This document shows positions 1-6,616 of a stretch of DNA of 13,340 bases, piece after piece; positions within the stretch are counted from its first letter, which is position 1; each line of letters begins with the position of its first letter. This DNA is from Betaproteobacteria bacterium. GTDB lineage: Bacteria; Pseudomonadota; Gammaproteobacteria; Burkholderiales; SG8-41. A model generated the notes under the pieces. The model saw only the letters and a program-made list of their open reading frames with translations. It did not search any database and was not told the origin of the DNA. The position numbers and the translations under genes were made by a program. The stretch spans positions 1 to 13,340 of the forward strand of contig JANXRI010000309.1 in assembly GCA_025353085.1 (NCBI GenBank). Reading direction: 5' to 3'.

Positions 1-710
1 AAATCAGCGCCGCCGCCAAACGCTTTGGCGACGTCTCCCGGCGACGTGCAGCCGCCGTCGGCGCAGATGCGACCACCCAGTCCATGCGCGGCGTCAGCGC
101 ATTCGATCACCGCCGACAATTGCGGATAACCGACGCCGGTCATGCTGCGCGTCGTGCAGACCGACCCCGGGCCGATGCCAACCTTGACGATATCGGCGCC
201 CGACAAAATAAGTTGCTCGGTCATTTCGCCGGTTACGACATTACCTGCCATCAACGTGATCTGGGGATAGGCATCGCGAAAGCGCGCGACAAAGTCGACA
301 AAGCTCTCGGTATAGCCATTGGCGACATCGATGCACACATAGCGGATCGAGTTGCCGGCGCCGCGCATCACGCGCACAAATTTGGCGCGGTCGGGTTTGG
401 TAATACCCATCGAATAAAACGCGTTGGATTTGACTTTTAGCGTTTTAAAGCAGGCGGCAAGCGGGTTGATTGCGTGGTGTTTATGCAGCGCGACCGACAG
501 GCCGAACGGCGCGAATGCACGCGCCATTTCGAAAGTGCCGACGGTGTCCATGTTGGCCGCGATAATTGGAATACCGTCATAACGGTTGTCCGAATGCTTG
601 AACGAAAATTTGCGGGTGATGTCGACTTCCGCGCGCGACGGCAGCGCCGAGCGCTTGGGCCTGATGAGCACGTCCTTGAAGTCGAGCTTTACTTCGTGAT
701 CTATATGCAT
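1..710 (-). CDS. guaC: GMP reductase GuaC (5' part, cut by window edge)
   Basis: NADPH-dependent GMP reductase converts GMP to IMP plus ammonia, a cytosolic purine-salvage step. The frame opens with ATG at 710-708 and stays open to base 1, giving 236 complete codons. E. coli GuaC has 347 residues, so about a third of the protein (C-terminal) lies outside the window. What is seen: N-terminal VKLDFKDVLIRPKRS (7-21); AANMDTVGTF (51-60), typical of the IMPDH/GMPR TIM barrel; CIDVANGY (126-133); AGNVVTGEM; the active-site loop GIGPGSVCTTR with the catalytic cysteine at residue 185; and GVGYPQLSAVIECADAAHG (192-210). These runs are nearly identical to E. coli GuaC. TR rather than an IMPDH-type sequence follows the catalytic Cys, and no CBS-domain insertion is seen, which favours GMPR over GuaB. 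The start matches the family N-terminus, but no clear Shine-Dalgarno sequence precedes it. It is divergent from the 918-1709 gene. Confidence 0.95.
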   Translation of the reverse strand, partial: MHIDHEVKLDFKDVLIRPKRSALPSRAEVDITRKFSFKHSDNRYDGIPIIAANMDTVGTFEMARAFAPFGLSVALHKHHAINPLAACFKTLKVKSNAFYSMGITKPDRAKFVRVMRGAGNSIRYVCIDVANGYTESFVDFVARFRDAYPQITLMAGNVVTGEMTEQLILSGADIVKVGIGPGSVCTTRSMTGVGYPQLSAVIECADAAHGLGGRICADGGCTSPGDVAKAFGGGAD

Positions 711-917
711 GGCGGCTGCCGCAGAGGGAAAAACGCCATCAGCATCCACCTCGCGTGCGCTGTCGTCAAGGCGACCCAGAAGTCGCCACTGGGCCGGCGG
801 GCGTACATCCGCGTCACTGCCAAGGCCGCGCGTATTACAATCGCAGCGGCTGGCAGGCTTCGTCCGCCGCGCGGACAAAAGCGCGGGTACGCCGAGTGCA
901 ATAAAAAGGGAGCTTCT
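711..917. promoter_or_regulatory. Divergent guaC / DUF4239 intergenic region
   Basis: This 207-bp gap must hold promoters for both divergent genes, but I cannot identify convincing -35/-10 pairs in either direction. The only structure seen is a 6-bp inverted repeat, GGCGAC at 770-775 and GTCGCC at 782-787, overlapped by CCCAG/CTGGG arms that could compete with it. Support for a specific function is weak. Confidence 0.3.
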
Positions 918-1709
918 ATGCGGCAGGTATTCGAGACGGTGACTGAGGTTTCGCTGTGGCTCGCGTCGCAGGGTTTTTTCGCCACGTTGCTGCTGGTGCT
1001 GATTCCCTATGCACTCATCAGCTTTCCCATCCAGTACTGGATTCGAAAACTTCTGAAAAAGTACGAATTCGAAAATAACGATTTCGCTTACCCGATGGTC
1101 GCCGGCATTCTGAACGGCGTCACGGGGCTCACCATTGCGTTCGTCGTGGTGACCCTGTGGAACCATCATCGGGAACAAGACGCCATACTGAAGAAAGAAG
1201 CCCAGGCAATCGAGAACATTCACATGGACTTGCGCCACGATGCGGGCAAGATGCGCGAGGCCGAACGCGCGCTGGTGCTGTATGTGCAAACCGTGGCGAC
1301 GATGGAGTTCAATGAATCGACGCGCCAGGCCGGATCCGAAGACGCGGTCAAATTTCTCGACGAAATTTATAAGATATGCCTCAGCGTCAAAGATCCGCTG
1401 GTACGCGCGCATGCGATGAGCGAGCTTGCCAATCTGAGCGGCTTCAGGCACCAGCGGTTGTCGGGCACGTTTCACAGCCCGATTCATCCCGCCTTGTGGC
1501 TGACAGTCGTGATGTTGACGATGTTGACTATTCTTAACGTCATCATGTTCAATTCGAAGAAGAGCGGATATATCTCAGCGACAATCGGTTCGCTCGCCTA
1601 CGCGCTGATACTGACGCTCGCCAACCAGCTCGAATATCCGTACTTGGGCCCTCTGTCGGTTTCGATTGACCCGCTCTACCTGCTGTTGCAGAGGTATGAC
1701 AACCCCTAG
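918..1709 (+). CDS. DUF4239-like four-helix membrane protein
   Basis: Predicted inner-membrane protein of 263 residues and unknown function. Hydrophobic segments lie at about 20-42, 58-81, 190-211 and 217-236. This is a two-plus-two arrangement around a charged, probably helical soluble region (about 84-185). The stretch FVVVTLWNHHREQDAILKKE after the second helix resembles the DUF4239 (bestrophin-like) signature, in which a Trp-containing end of helix 2 leads into a Glu/Ala-rich cytoplasmic helix. The family assignment is from memory of this pattern. I chose ATG 918 because AAAGGGAG lies just upstream and the first hydrophobic helix follows. The same frame is open back to 474, but that part lies over guaC on the other strand and is compositionally implausible as protein. 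Its neighbours give no clue to its role. Confidence 0.75.
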   Translation: MRQVFETVTEVSLWLASQGFFATLLLVLIPYALISFPIQYWIRKLLKKYEFENNDFAYPMVAGILNGVTGLTIAFVVVTLWNHHREQDAILKKEAQAIENIHMDLRHDAGKMREAERALVLYVQTVATMEFNESTRQAGSEDAVKFLDEIYKICLSVKDPLVRAHAMSELANLSGFRHQRLSGTFHSPIHPALWLTVVMLTMLTILNVIMFNSKKSGYISATIGSLAYALILTLANQLEYPYLGPLSVSIDPLYLLLQRYDNP

Positions 1710-1710
1710 C

Positions 1711-1723
1711 CCGCCGCTGGCGG
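1711..1723 (+). terminator. Short GC hairpin after the DUF4239 gene
   Basis: CCGCC (1711-1715) and GGCGG (1719-1723) form a five-pair stem with a three-base loop, immediately after the stop codon at 1707-1709. No U-tract follows, only TTGCAGTCCTT. It may slow or protect the 3' end, but it does not meet the pattern of a strong intrinsic terminator. Confidence 0.25.
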
Positions 1724-1764
1724 TTGCAGTCCTTGCCCGGTATTATTCAGGCTAGCACTTTGAT

Positions 1765-1802
1765 CGTAAGAAAACGCCTTGTATACCGACCAAAGACTTA
1801 CG
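1765..1802. promoter_or_regulatory. Inverted repeat upstream of the bufferin gene
   Basis: CGTAAG (1765-1770) and CTTACG (1797-1802) are perfect 6-bp inverted arms separated by 26 bp, centred about 70 bp before the 1854 start codon. TTGTAT (1779-1784), a possible -35 box, lies between them, and the AT-rich TTTATATT follows the right arm. This could be a regulator site. Bufferin genes in other bacteria are often under ECF sigma factors or metal-responsive control, but I do not recognise such a promoter here. Confidence 0.25.
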
Positions 1803-1853
1803 CGTTTATATTGACAGTGACCCACGCAGATAACCTTTTTTCAGGAGAAATTC

Positions 1854-2114
1854 ATGGACCAGCAAACAGTCATTCGCAGCGCCCTCCTGGGTCTCGTCGC
1901 GCTCGGCGTCGCCAGCGCGGTCAGCGCGCAGACCCAATCAACGCCGAAAGAAAAGTGCTACGGCGTTTCCAAAGCCGGCCAGAACGAGTGTGCGGCGGGC
2001 AAAAATTCGTGCGCCGGCACGTCCAGGGTCGACAACGATCCCACTGCGTGGAAACTCGTCGCGAAAGGCACTTGCGAAAAAATGGGCGGCAAGCTCGCTG
2101 CGGCCAAGACCTAG
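1854..2114 (+). CDS. Bufferin-type metallophore precursor (DUF2282, BufA1-like)
   Basis: Small exported protein of 86 residues. An N-terminal hydrophobic segment (about 7-25) ends in SAVSAQ, consistent with a signal peptide cleaved after VSA. The mature part holds four cysteines (35, 46, 53, 74) in the DUF2282 pattern: EKCYG, NECAAGKNSCAGTS, and KGTCEKMGG. In described bufferins these cysteines are modified by a BufB (DUF692) enzyme with help from BufC, and the product binds copper and possibly other metals in the periplasm. An AGGAG Shine-Dalgarno (1843-1847) six bases before ATG supports the start. No bufB, bufC or DoxX-like gene is in the window. Flanking genes are a DUF4239 membrane protein upstream and a convergent hydrolase downstream, so this looks like an orphan precursor. 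The family call is strong; modification and metal binding are inferred. Confidence 0.85.
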   Translation: MDQQTVIRSALLGLVALGVASAVSAQTQSTPKEKCYGVSKAGQNECAAGKNSCAGTSRVDNDPTAWKLVAKGTCEKMGGKLAAAKT

Positions 2115-2158
2115 ACCTGGTTGCCGCGTTCGTCATTCCAAAAACATAACGCAGCAGG

Positions 2159-2215
2159 GTAGCGCAGGCGCCCCGTCTGCTTCGTAAACGCATGCAGGCG
2201 AGGCGCCTCCGCTAC
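2159..2215. repeat. Long imperfect hairpin between convergent genes
   Basis: Arms 2159-2180 and 2194-2215 pair over 22 positions: 19 Watson-Crick pairs, one G-T wobble (2176/2198), and two mismatches (2165/2209 and 2173/2201), closing a 13-base loop (2181-2193). The outer arms read GTAGCGCAGGCGCC and GGCGCCTCCGCTAC. It lies between the ends of the bufferin gene (+) and the hydrolase gene (-), so it could act as a bidirectional transcript end. No T-run follows on either side, and the length is more like a REP or small mobile palindromic element. No second copy was noticed in this window. Confidence 0.6.
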
Positions 2216-2235
2216 AGGCAATTCGTGCGCCGCAG

Positions 2236-3045
2236 TCACCCGCTGCGGTGACCGGCGATAAAGTCGAGGGTCGCCTGTGCGCAGCGCCCGGGGTCGGTCG
2301 CTGCGACGTGATAGGAATTTCCCGGCAAGACGACCAGACGCGAATCGCGGATCGTCGTTTGCCACGCACGGTTCTCTTCGACCGACGCAAGTCCGCTTTG
2401 CCCGGTGGTGATCACCAGCGTCGGGCACGCGATGTTCGGCATATCGGCGGTGATGTCCACGCACGCAATGGTCGCAATAAAACCGATTTGCGATGACACC
2501 GCGGTGCGCCCCATGTATTGAGTCCACCATTCGGCGCCTTCAGGTGGAAATTGGTCGCCGAGCCGCCCTGCCATGCTGCGGCGCGCCCAGTGCTCGACAC
2601 CCTTGGTTTCGAATTCGTGAGTCCACTCGGGAATACGTTCTCTGGCACCGGGCCAGAATGGCGGCGGCGTACCGATTACTGTCAGCGTGGCAACGCGTTG
2701 CGCACGGCGTGCCGCGAACGCACGCGCGACGGTGCCGCCGATTTTGGCGCCGACGAGATGAAAGCGCTCAATGCCGAGATGATCCATCAGGCAGCAGTAG
2801 TCATCGATGATGACATCGAGTGTCCAGGGGAAGTCACGCGGCATTGGCGTCGAACGGCCGAAGCCGCGCATGTCGGGACGGACCACGCGGTAATGCCGCG
2901 CAAGTTGCGGCATCCAGCCGTACCACGCTGCGCCGCTTTCGCAATTGCCATGCAACAACAGCACGGTTTCGGGCCGGGTCCACGGATCGGTAAAATCGTC
3001 GACTTCGTAATGCAGCTCGAAGTCGGAAGTATTTAGCGTGGGCAT
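2236..3045 (-). CDS. Alpha/beta-hydrolase-fold protein lacking the nucleophile serine
   Basis: Cytosolic 269-residue protein of the alpha/beta hydrolase fold; substrate unknown. Fold hallmarks seen: the oxyanion-strand motif LLLHGNCES (29-37), the PDMRGFGRST segment (58-66), and a nucleophile-elbow sequence HLVGAKIGGTVA (96-107). The residue where the family normally has Ser (GxSxG) is Lys101, encoded AAA at 2745-2743. The catalytic histidine position appears kept (NSYHVAATDP, His246). The expected acidic residue after strand 7 reads TTGQSG, with no Asp. As read it should not be a classical serine hydrolase. It may be a non-catalytic member, or a lyase or other enzyme reusing the fold. The ATG at 3045 matches the family N-terminus. 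It starts 26 bp after the M19-like gene's stop on the same strand, so the two are probably co-transcribed. Confidence 0.85.
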   Translation of the reverse strand: MPTLNTSDFELHYEVDDFTDPWTRPETVLLLHGNCESGAAWYGWMPQLARHYRVVRPDMRGFGRSTPMPRDFPWTLDVIIDDYCCLMDHLGIERFHLVGAKIGGTVARAFAARRAQRVATLTVIGTPPPFWPGARERIPEWTHEFETKGVEHWARRSMAGRLGDQFPPEGAEWWTQYMGRTAVSSQIGFIATIACVDITADMPNIACPTLVITTGQSGLASVEENRAWQTTIRDSRLVVLPGNSYHVAATDPGRCAQATLDFIAGHRSG

Positions 3046-3071
3046 GGTGATGGGCGGTCGTTTTACGGAAT

Positions 3072-4109
3072 TCAGGTTTTGATTTCGGCGGCGAGCGCGC
3101 GCTTCAACACCCGGATGTAGTTGCCGCCCAGCAAGTTGTCGAGATCTGCTGCACCCACGCCGCGTTTGGCCATCAGTTCCGCGAGTTCTGAAAATTCACG
3201 GTAAGTCGGCACCACCATCGTCGTCATGCCGTCCATGTCGGTGCCGATGCCGACATGCGCGGCGCCAAGCGTTGTTGCGAGTTCGAGCAGCGCGTCTGCA
3301 TAGCGCCCGAGCGTTCGATAGGAGCTGCCGTTAGCCCAGATGCCGACAACGCCGCCTTTCTCCGCCACTTTGCGCGCAAGCGGCAGATGAATCGACCGCG
3401 CCGCAGCGACGCGTTGGGTGTAATACGGCGCAGCGCTGCTCACCTGGCCGTGCGAGTAGATGACCGGCTGGGCAGAGAGTTCGAGCGTTTGCTCGATCAG
3501 CGCCGAAGTTCCGTGCGCGATGTCGATCAATATGCCAAGGCGGTTGCATGCGGCAACCACCTCGAGGCCGAACGCGGACAAGCCGTTGTAACGCGGCGCT
3601 TCGGTTGAGATGTCGCCGATTTCGGACACGCGGTAATGCACGAGCTGCAGGTGCACGAGCCCGCCTCTGCGCGCGGTTTCCAGCCGCTGCAGGCTGCCCT
3701 CGAGAAAATCGCCGCCTTCAGCCGCGATGACTGCAGCCGGCTCGCGCTTAGCGAGTACATATTCGAGCGTTGCGGCCGACACGATTTCAATCAGGCCTTC
3801 GCGCCGGATAGTCGCGTGCAGGCGCGCGAGCCGGTCTTCGAAATTGGCGGCGAGTTCACCGGGCTGCGCCTCACGCGCGACGGTTATTCTGCCCTTGACC
3901 GTGTGCGTTACGGGCCGGTCGGTCGCGATGGTGCGCGCCAGAATCAGCATGCCGTTGTCGGCCATCAACGTACGCAGGGTGTCGATTCGTTTGCCGACAC
4001 CCGCGTGCGTGTGCATGTCCGCGTACTTGAGCGGGCGATCCTGCGCGCGTGCAAAGGAAGGGATCAGCGCCAGCGCACCGGCACTGACTAAAAAGCGCCG
4101 CCGGTTCAT
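3072..4109 (-). CDS. Tat-exported membrane dipeptidase-like protein (peptidase M19)
   Basis: Predicted periplasmic metallohydrolase of 345 residues in the renal/membrane dipeptidase family, which hydrolyses dipeptides and some beta-lactams with two zinc ions. The N-terminus has a twin-arginine signal: NRRRFL (2-7), a hydrophobic stretch, and ARAQD suggesting cleavage near residue 22. Family ligands seen in order: ADMHTHAG (30-37), AAEGGDF with Glu131, IDIAHG with His199, YSHGQ with His220, GTDMDG with Asp291, and the C-terminal LLGGNYIRVLK signature. The first motif is HxH (His33, His35) where well-studied M19 enzymes have HxD, so metal binding may differ. There is no clear Shine-Dalgarno, but the Tat motif directly after ATG supports this start. 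It is first in a unit with the downstream hydrolase-fold gene and divergent from uxaA. Substrate unknown. Confidence 0.85.
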   Translation of the reverse strand: MNRRRFLVSAGALALIPSFARAQDRPLKYADMHTHAGVGKRIDTLRTLMADNGMLILARTIATDRPVTHTVKGRITVAREAQPGELAANFEDRLARLHATIRREGLIEIVSAATLEYVLAKREPAAVIAAEGGDFLEGSLQRLETARRGGLVHLQLVHYRVSEIGDISTEAPRYNGLSAFGLEVVAACNRLGILIDIAHGTSALIEQTLELSAQPVIYSHGQVSSAAPYYTQRVAAARSIHLPLARKVAEKGGVVGIWANGSSYRTLGRYADALLELATTLGAAHVGIGTDMDGMTTMVVPTYREFSELAELMAKRGVGAADLDNLLGGNYIRVLKRALAAEIKT

Positions 4110-4413
4110 CGCCGTTCGGCCCAGGATTCGCAGCTTGCGTGCATGGTCTTTGCCGTCGGCGGTTGGGCGCGTCCGCGATTAATCGCGCGCGCTGGTCGTG
4201 AAACAAAGTGGGCGGTGATAAGTATAGGCCGACAAGCGCCCTGCACAGACCCTGGGGGCGCGAATCACGCACGAACTGTTTTGGCGCGGGCTGGTCTGAC
4301 CGTACGCGAGCCGCCATCCGTCAGTGCGCCGGTTTGCACGCTGCCGGACGACAGTCTGCGTTAACGCGATAAAATAACGCGTCAAGCCCAATCGTCAGCC
4401 GAGAGGTACAGCC
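4110..4413. promoter_or_regulatory. Divergent control region between the M19-like gene and uxaA
   Basis: This 304-bp gap serves both divergent units. It contains a perfect 14-bp palindrome CGCGATTAATCGCG (4174-4187) on the M19 side and a perfect 10-bp palindrome GCGTTAACGC (4358-4367) on the uxaA side. TAACGCG occurs twice in direct orientation 13 bp apart (4362-4368, 4375-4381), around an AT-rich GATAAAAT. On the minus strand TATACT (4226-4221) is a good -10 match for the M19 unit, but no fitting -35 is seen. Either palindrome could bind a dimeric regulator. No coding sequence is supported here. Confidence 0.45.
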
Positions 4414-5958
4414 ATGATCGAAGTACTCGAAAAACCCGCCGCCGGTCCCGTCATCCGTCTGCACGAAGCGGACAACGTGGTCATTGCGCGTTCGAACGTT
4501 GAAATAGGCGCGAAGCTCGGCAATGGCCTGACGTGTCGCAGCCAGGTGCCGTCCGGCCACAAGATCGCGACGCGTGCTATCAAGCAGGGCGAGCCCATCC
4601 TCAAATACAACGTGACGATCGGTTTTGCGGCCACTGATATTGCGCCCGGCACATTCGTGCATTCGCACAACATGGAGTTTCGCGAATTCGATCGCGACTA
4701 CGCGTACGCAAAAGAATATCGCCCGGTGCACCTGCTGCCGGAAAGCGAACGCGCGACGTTTATGGGTATCGTGCGCGCGAACGGCCAAATCGCAACCCGC
4801 AATTACATCGGCGTGTTGTCGACGGTCAACTGTTCGGCGACGGTCGTGCACAAGGTCGCCGAATATTTCACGCCCGAGCGGCTCGCGGAATTTCCGAATG
4901 TCGACGGCGTCGTTGCGTTCGCGCACGGCACCGGGTGCGGCATGGAGATGACCGGCGAGCCGATGGATCTTCTGCGCCGCACGATGGCGGGTTACGCGCT
5001 GCATGCGAACCTGGCCTCGGCGCTCGTGATCGGCTTGGGCTGCGAGCGCAATCAAGTCAGCAAGCTTTTCAAGGAGCAGGGCCTCGAAGCCAATTCGCGC
5101 CTGCGCTCGTTTGTGATGCAGGACGAAGGCGGCACCACCAAAACGATTGCCGCGGGTGTTGCGGCGGTCAAGGAAATGTTGCCCGAGGCCAACCGCGTCA
5201 CGCGCACACGCGTGCCCGCCAGCCATATCATGGTTGGCCTGCAATGCGGCGGCTCCGATGGTTTTTCCTCGATCACGGCGAATCCAGCACTCGGCGCAGC
5301 GATGGACATTCTCGTCAGGCATGGCGGCACTGCGATATTGTCGGAGACACCAGAAATTTACGGCGTCGAGCACACGCTCACGCGGCGCGCACGCTCTGTT
5401 GAAGTTGGCGAAAAGCTGATCGAGCGCATTCGCTGGTGGAAGGACGAATACACAGTCGGCCGCGATACCCAGATTAACGGCAATGTGAGTCCCGGCAATC
5501 AGACCGGCGGGCTCGCGAACATTTTCGAAAAATCGCTCGGCTCGTCGATGAAAGGCGGCACCGGTCCGCTGATGGAAGTCTATCGCTACGCCGAGCCCGT
5601 CAAGCAACACGGCCTCGTGTTCATGGACACGCCCGGATTCGATCCGTGCTCCGCGACCGGCCAGATCGCGGGGGGCGCCAACGTCATCATGTTCACGACC
5701 GGCCGCGGTTCGATGTTCGGCGCAAAGCCGGTGCCGTCAATCAAGCTGGCGACCAACACGCCGATGTACAACCGCTTGAAAGACGACATGGACATCAACT
5801 GCGGCGGCATTCTCGACGGCACCCGCACGATGCAGCAGATGGCACAGGAAATTTTCGAAGATCTGCTGCGCACCGTGTCGGGTGAAAAGACCAAGAGCGA
5901 ACTCCTGGGGCTCGGCGATCATGAATTCGTGCCGTGGAATATCGGCGTGACGGGCTAA
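4414..5958 (+). CDS. uxaA: UxaA-family altronate/sugar-acid dehydratase
   Basis: Cytosolic iron-dependent dehydratase of 514 residues. UxaA converts D-altronate to 2-keto-3-deoxygluconate in hexuronate breakdown; relatives act on galactarate. An N-terminal SAF domain (about 11-86) precedes the large catalytic domain (about 115-514). Seen motifs: FMGIVRANGQ and TRNYIGVLSTVNCSATV (128-144), AHGTGCGM (170-177), GLGCE with Cys210, VGLQCGGSDGFSSITANPALG from about 274 with Cys278, and the C-terminal VPWNIGVTG. RNYIGVLSTVNCSATV favours UxaA over GarD, but substrate within the family is not certain, so the symbol is a family label. GAGAGG (4401-4406) seven bases before ATG supports the start. The gene stands alone: no uxaB, uxaC, kdgK or regulator is in the window. 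Only 19 bp separate it from the convergent gene downstream, with no obvious terminator. Confidence 0.9.
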   Translation: MIEVLEKPAAGPVIRLHEADNVVIARSNVEIGAKLGNGLTCRSQVPSGHKIATRAIKQGEPILKYNVTIGFAATDIAPGTFVHSHNMEFREFDRDYAYAKEYRPVHLLPESERATFMGIVRANGQIATRNYIGVLSTVNCSATVVHKVAEYFTPERLAEFPNVDGVVAFAHGTGCGMEMTGEPMDLLRRTMAGYALHANLASALVIGLGCERNQVSKLFKEQGLEANSRLRSFVMQDEGGTTKTIAAGVAAVKEMLPEANRVTRTRVPASHIMVGLQCGGSDGFSSITANPALGAAMDILVRHGGTAILSETPEIYGVEHTLTRRARSVEVGEKLIERIRWWKDEYTVGRDTQINGNVSPGNQTGGLANIFEKSLGSSMKGGTGPLMEVYRYAEPVKQHGLVFMDTPGFDPCSATGQIAGGANVIMFTTGRGSMFGAKPVPSIKLATNTPMYNRLKDDMDINCGGILDGTRTMQQMAQEIFEDLLRTVSGEKTKSELLGLGDHEFVPWNIGVTG

Positions 5959-5977
5959 GCGTCCGTCGTCGTGAGCA

Positions 5978-6397
5978 TCAAGGCGCGGCAAGGATCCTGA
6001 AAATCGCCTGCGCGCCGGGCCGCAGCGAACACATCGACGACGGCTTTTTCATATTGATGAGCGGCGGATTTGCATTGACCAGCTCGAGTTCGTAAGTGCA
6101 GCCGCCCTGCGGGGCACTCCACTTGGCAGTAGAACCGGGCAGCAGAGTAATGACCGCACTGTCGAGCAGAGGCTTGCCGTCCGTATATTGGCTGAACGAC
6201 ATCCATACCGCATGCACGCTTTTCATCCCGGCCAATTTAAATGCCGACGTTGCGCCGTCTGCCGGCAGCGGCCACGGTGTATCGTCGTAGTAAGAATTCG
6301 CGCCGGCGCCGCCGCCTCTCGTTTGCGCGTGTGCGAGTTCGCCGCACAACGTAATAACCGCGACTGCCATAAAAACCAATGCGTTTGAAATTTTCAT
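5978..6397 (-). CDS. Small secreted protein of unknown function
   Basis: A 139-residue protein that I do not recognise. It has a clear signal peptide: MKISNALVFM, a hydrophobic core, then ELAHAQT, with likely cleavage after AHA (residue 24). Cys18 is not in a good lipobox (TLC), so a lipoprotein is unlikely. The mature part begins with a Gly-rich linker and carries two cysteines (Cys100 in GGCTYELELVN and Cys123 in SSMCSLRPG) that could form a disulfide in the periplasm. Tyr/Trp-rich strand-like segments suggest a small beta-rich domain. I chose ATG 6397, not an upstream in-frame ATG at 6475, because AGGAAG lies just before it and the signal peptide follows. It faces uxaA tail to tail. Function cannot be inferred from context. 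Confidence 0.7.
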   Translation of the reverse strand: MKISNALVFMAVAVITLCGELAHAQTRGGGAGANSYYDDTPWPLPADGATSAFKLAGMKSVHAVWMSFSQYTDGKPLLDSAVITLLPGSTAKWSAPQGGCTYELELVNANPPLINMKKPSSMCSLRPGAQAIFRILAAP

Positions 6398-6424
6398 GTT
6401 CGCTTCCTTTTTTTTAAATGGATA

Positions 6425-6444
6425 TGCGCGACCCACCTCGCGCA
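6425..6444 (-). promoter_or_regulatory. 5'-leader hairpin of the small secreted protein gene
   Basis: TGCGCGA and TCGCGCA (6425-6431 and 6438-6444 on the plus strand) form a perfect 7-bp stem around a 6-base loop, reading GGTGGG on the transcript strand. It lies 28 bp before the 6397 start, followed by an A-rich run and the Shine-Dalgarno. It could affect translation or mRNA stability, or be an operator. No convincing promoter was found in the rest of the 6398-6616 gap, which otherwise appears empty. Confidence 0.3.
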
Positions 6445-6616
6445 CACGTAAATACAAGCCGGATATTCGCATCAAAACGCAGCGATGAAAAGACGGCTAG
6501 CCGAACTGAATCGAGCGTTGCCACGCACTGCGGCCGGTATTGCCGTGTGCTCGATATCGGTCACAAATCGCGCAAGTGTTTGGGCGATGGTTGCAGATGG
6601 TTTCGGCATGAGCCGC

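Noticed and set aside
474..917. N-terminal extension of the DUF4239 frame
   Set aside because: It covers the guaC 5' end on the opposite strand, is strongly basic, and bypasses a good Shine-Dalgarno site before ATG 918.
1811..1816. Perfect TTGACA upstream of the bufferin gene
   Set aside because: No -10-like hexamer lies 15-19 bp downstream; the position at normal spacing is CCTTTT.
1724..2149. 141-codon frame overlapping the bufferin gene
   Set aside because: It is out of frame with the clear DUF2282 protein and lacks a ribosome site.
4321..5610. 429-codon open frame on the minus strand
   Set aside because: It lies almost entirely antisense to the well-supported uxaA gene, and its translation is rich in Arg, His and Ala without family motifs. 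Long antisense frames are expected in GC-rich genes.
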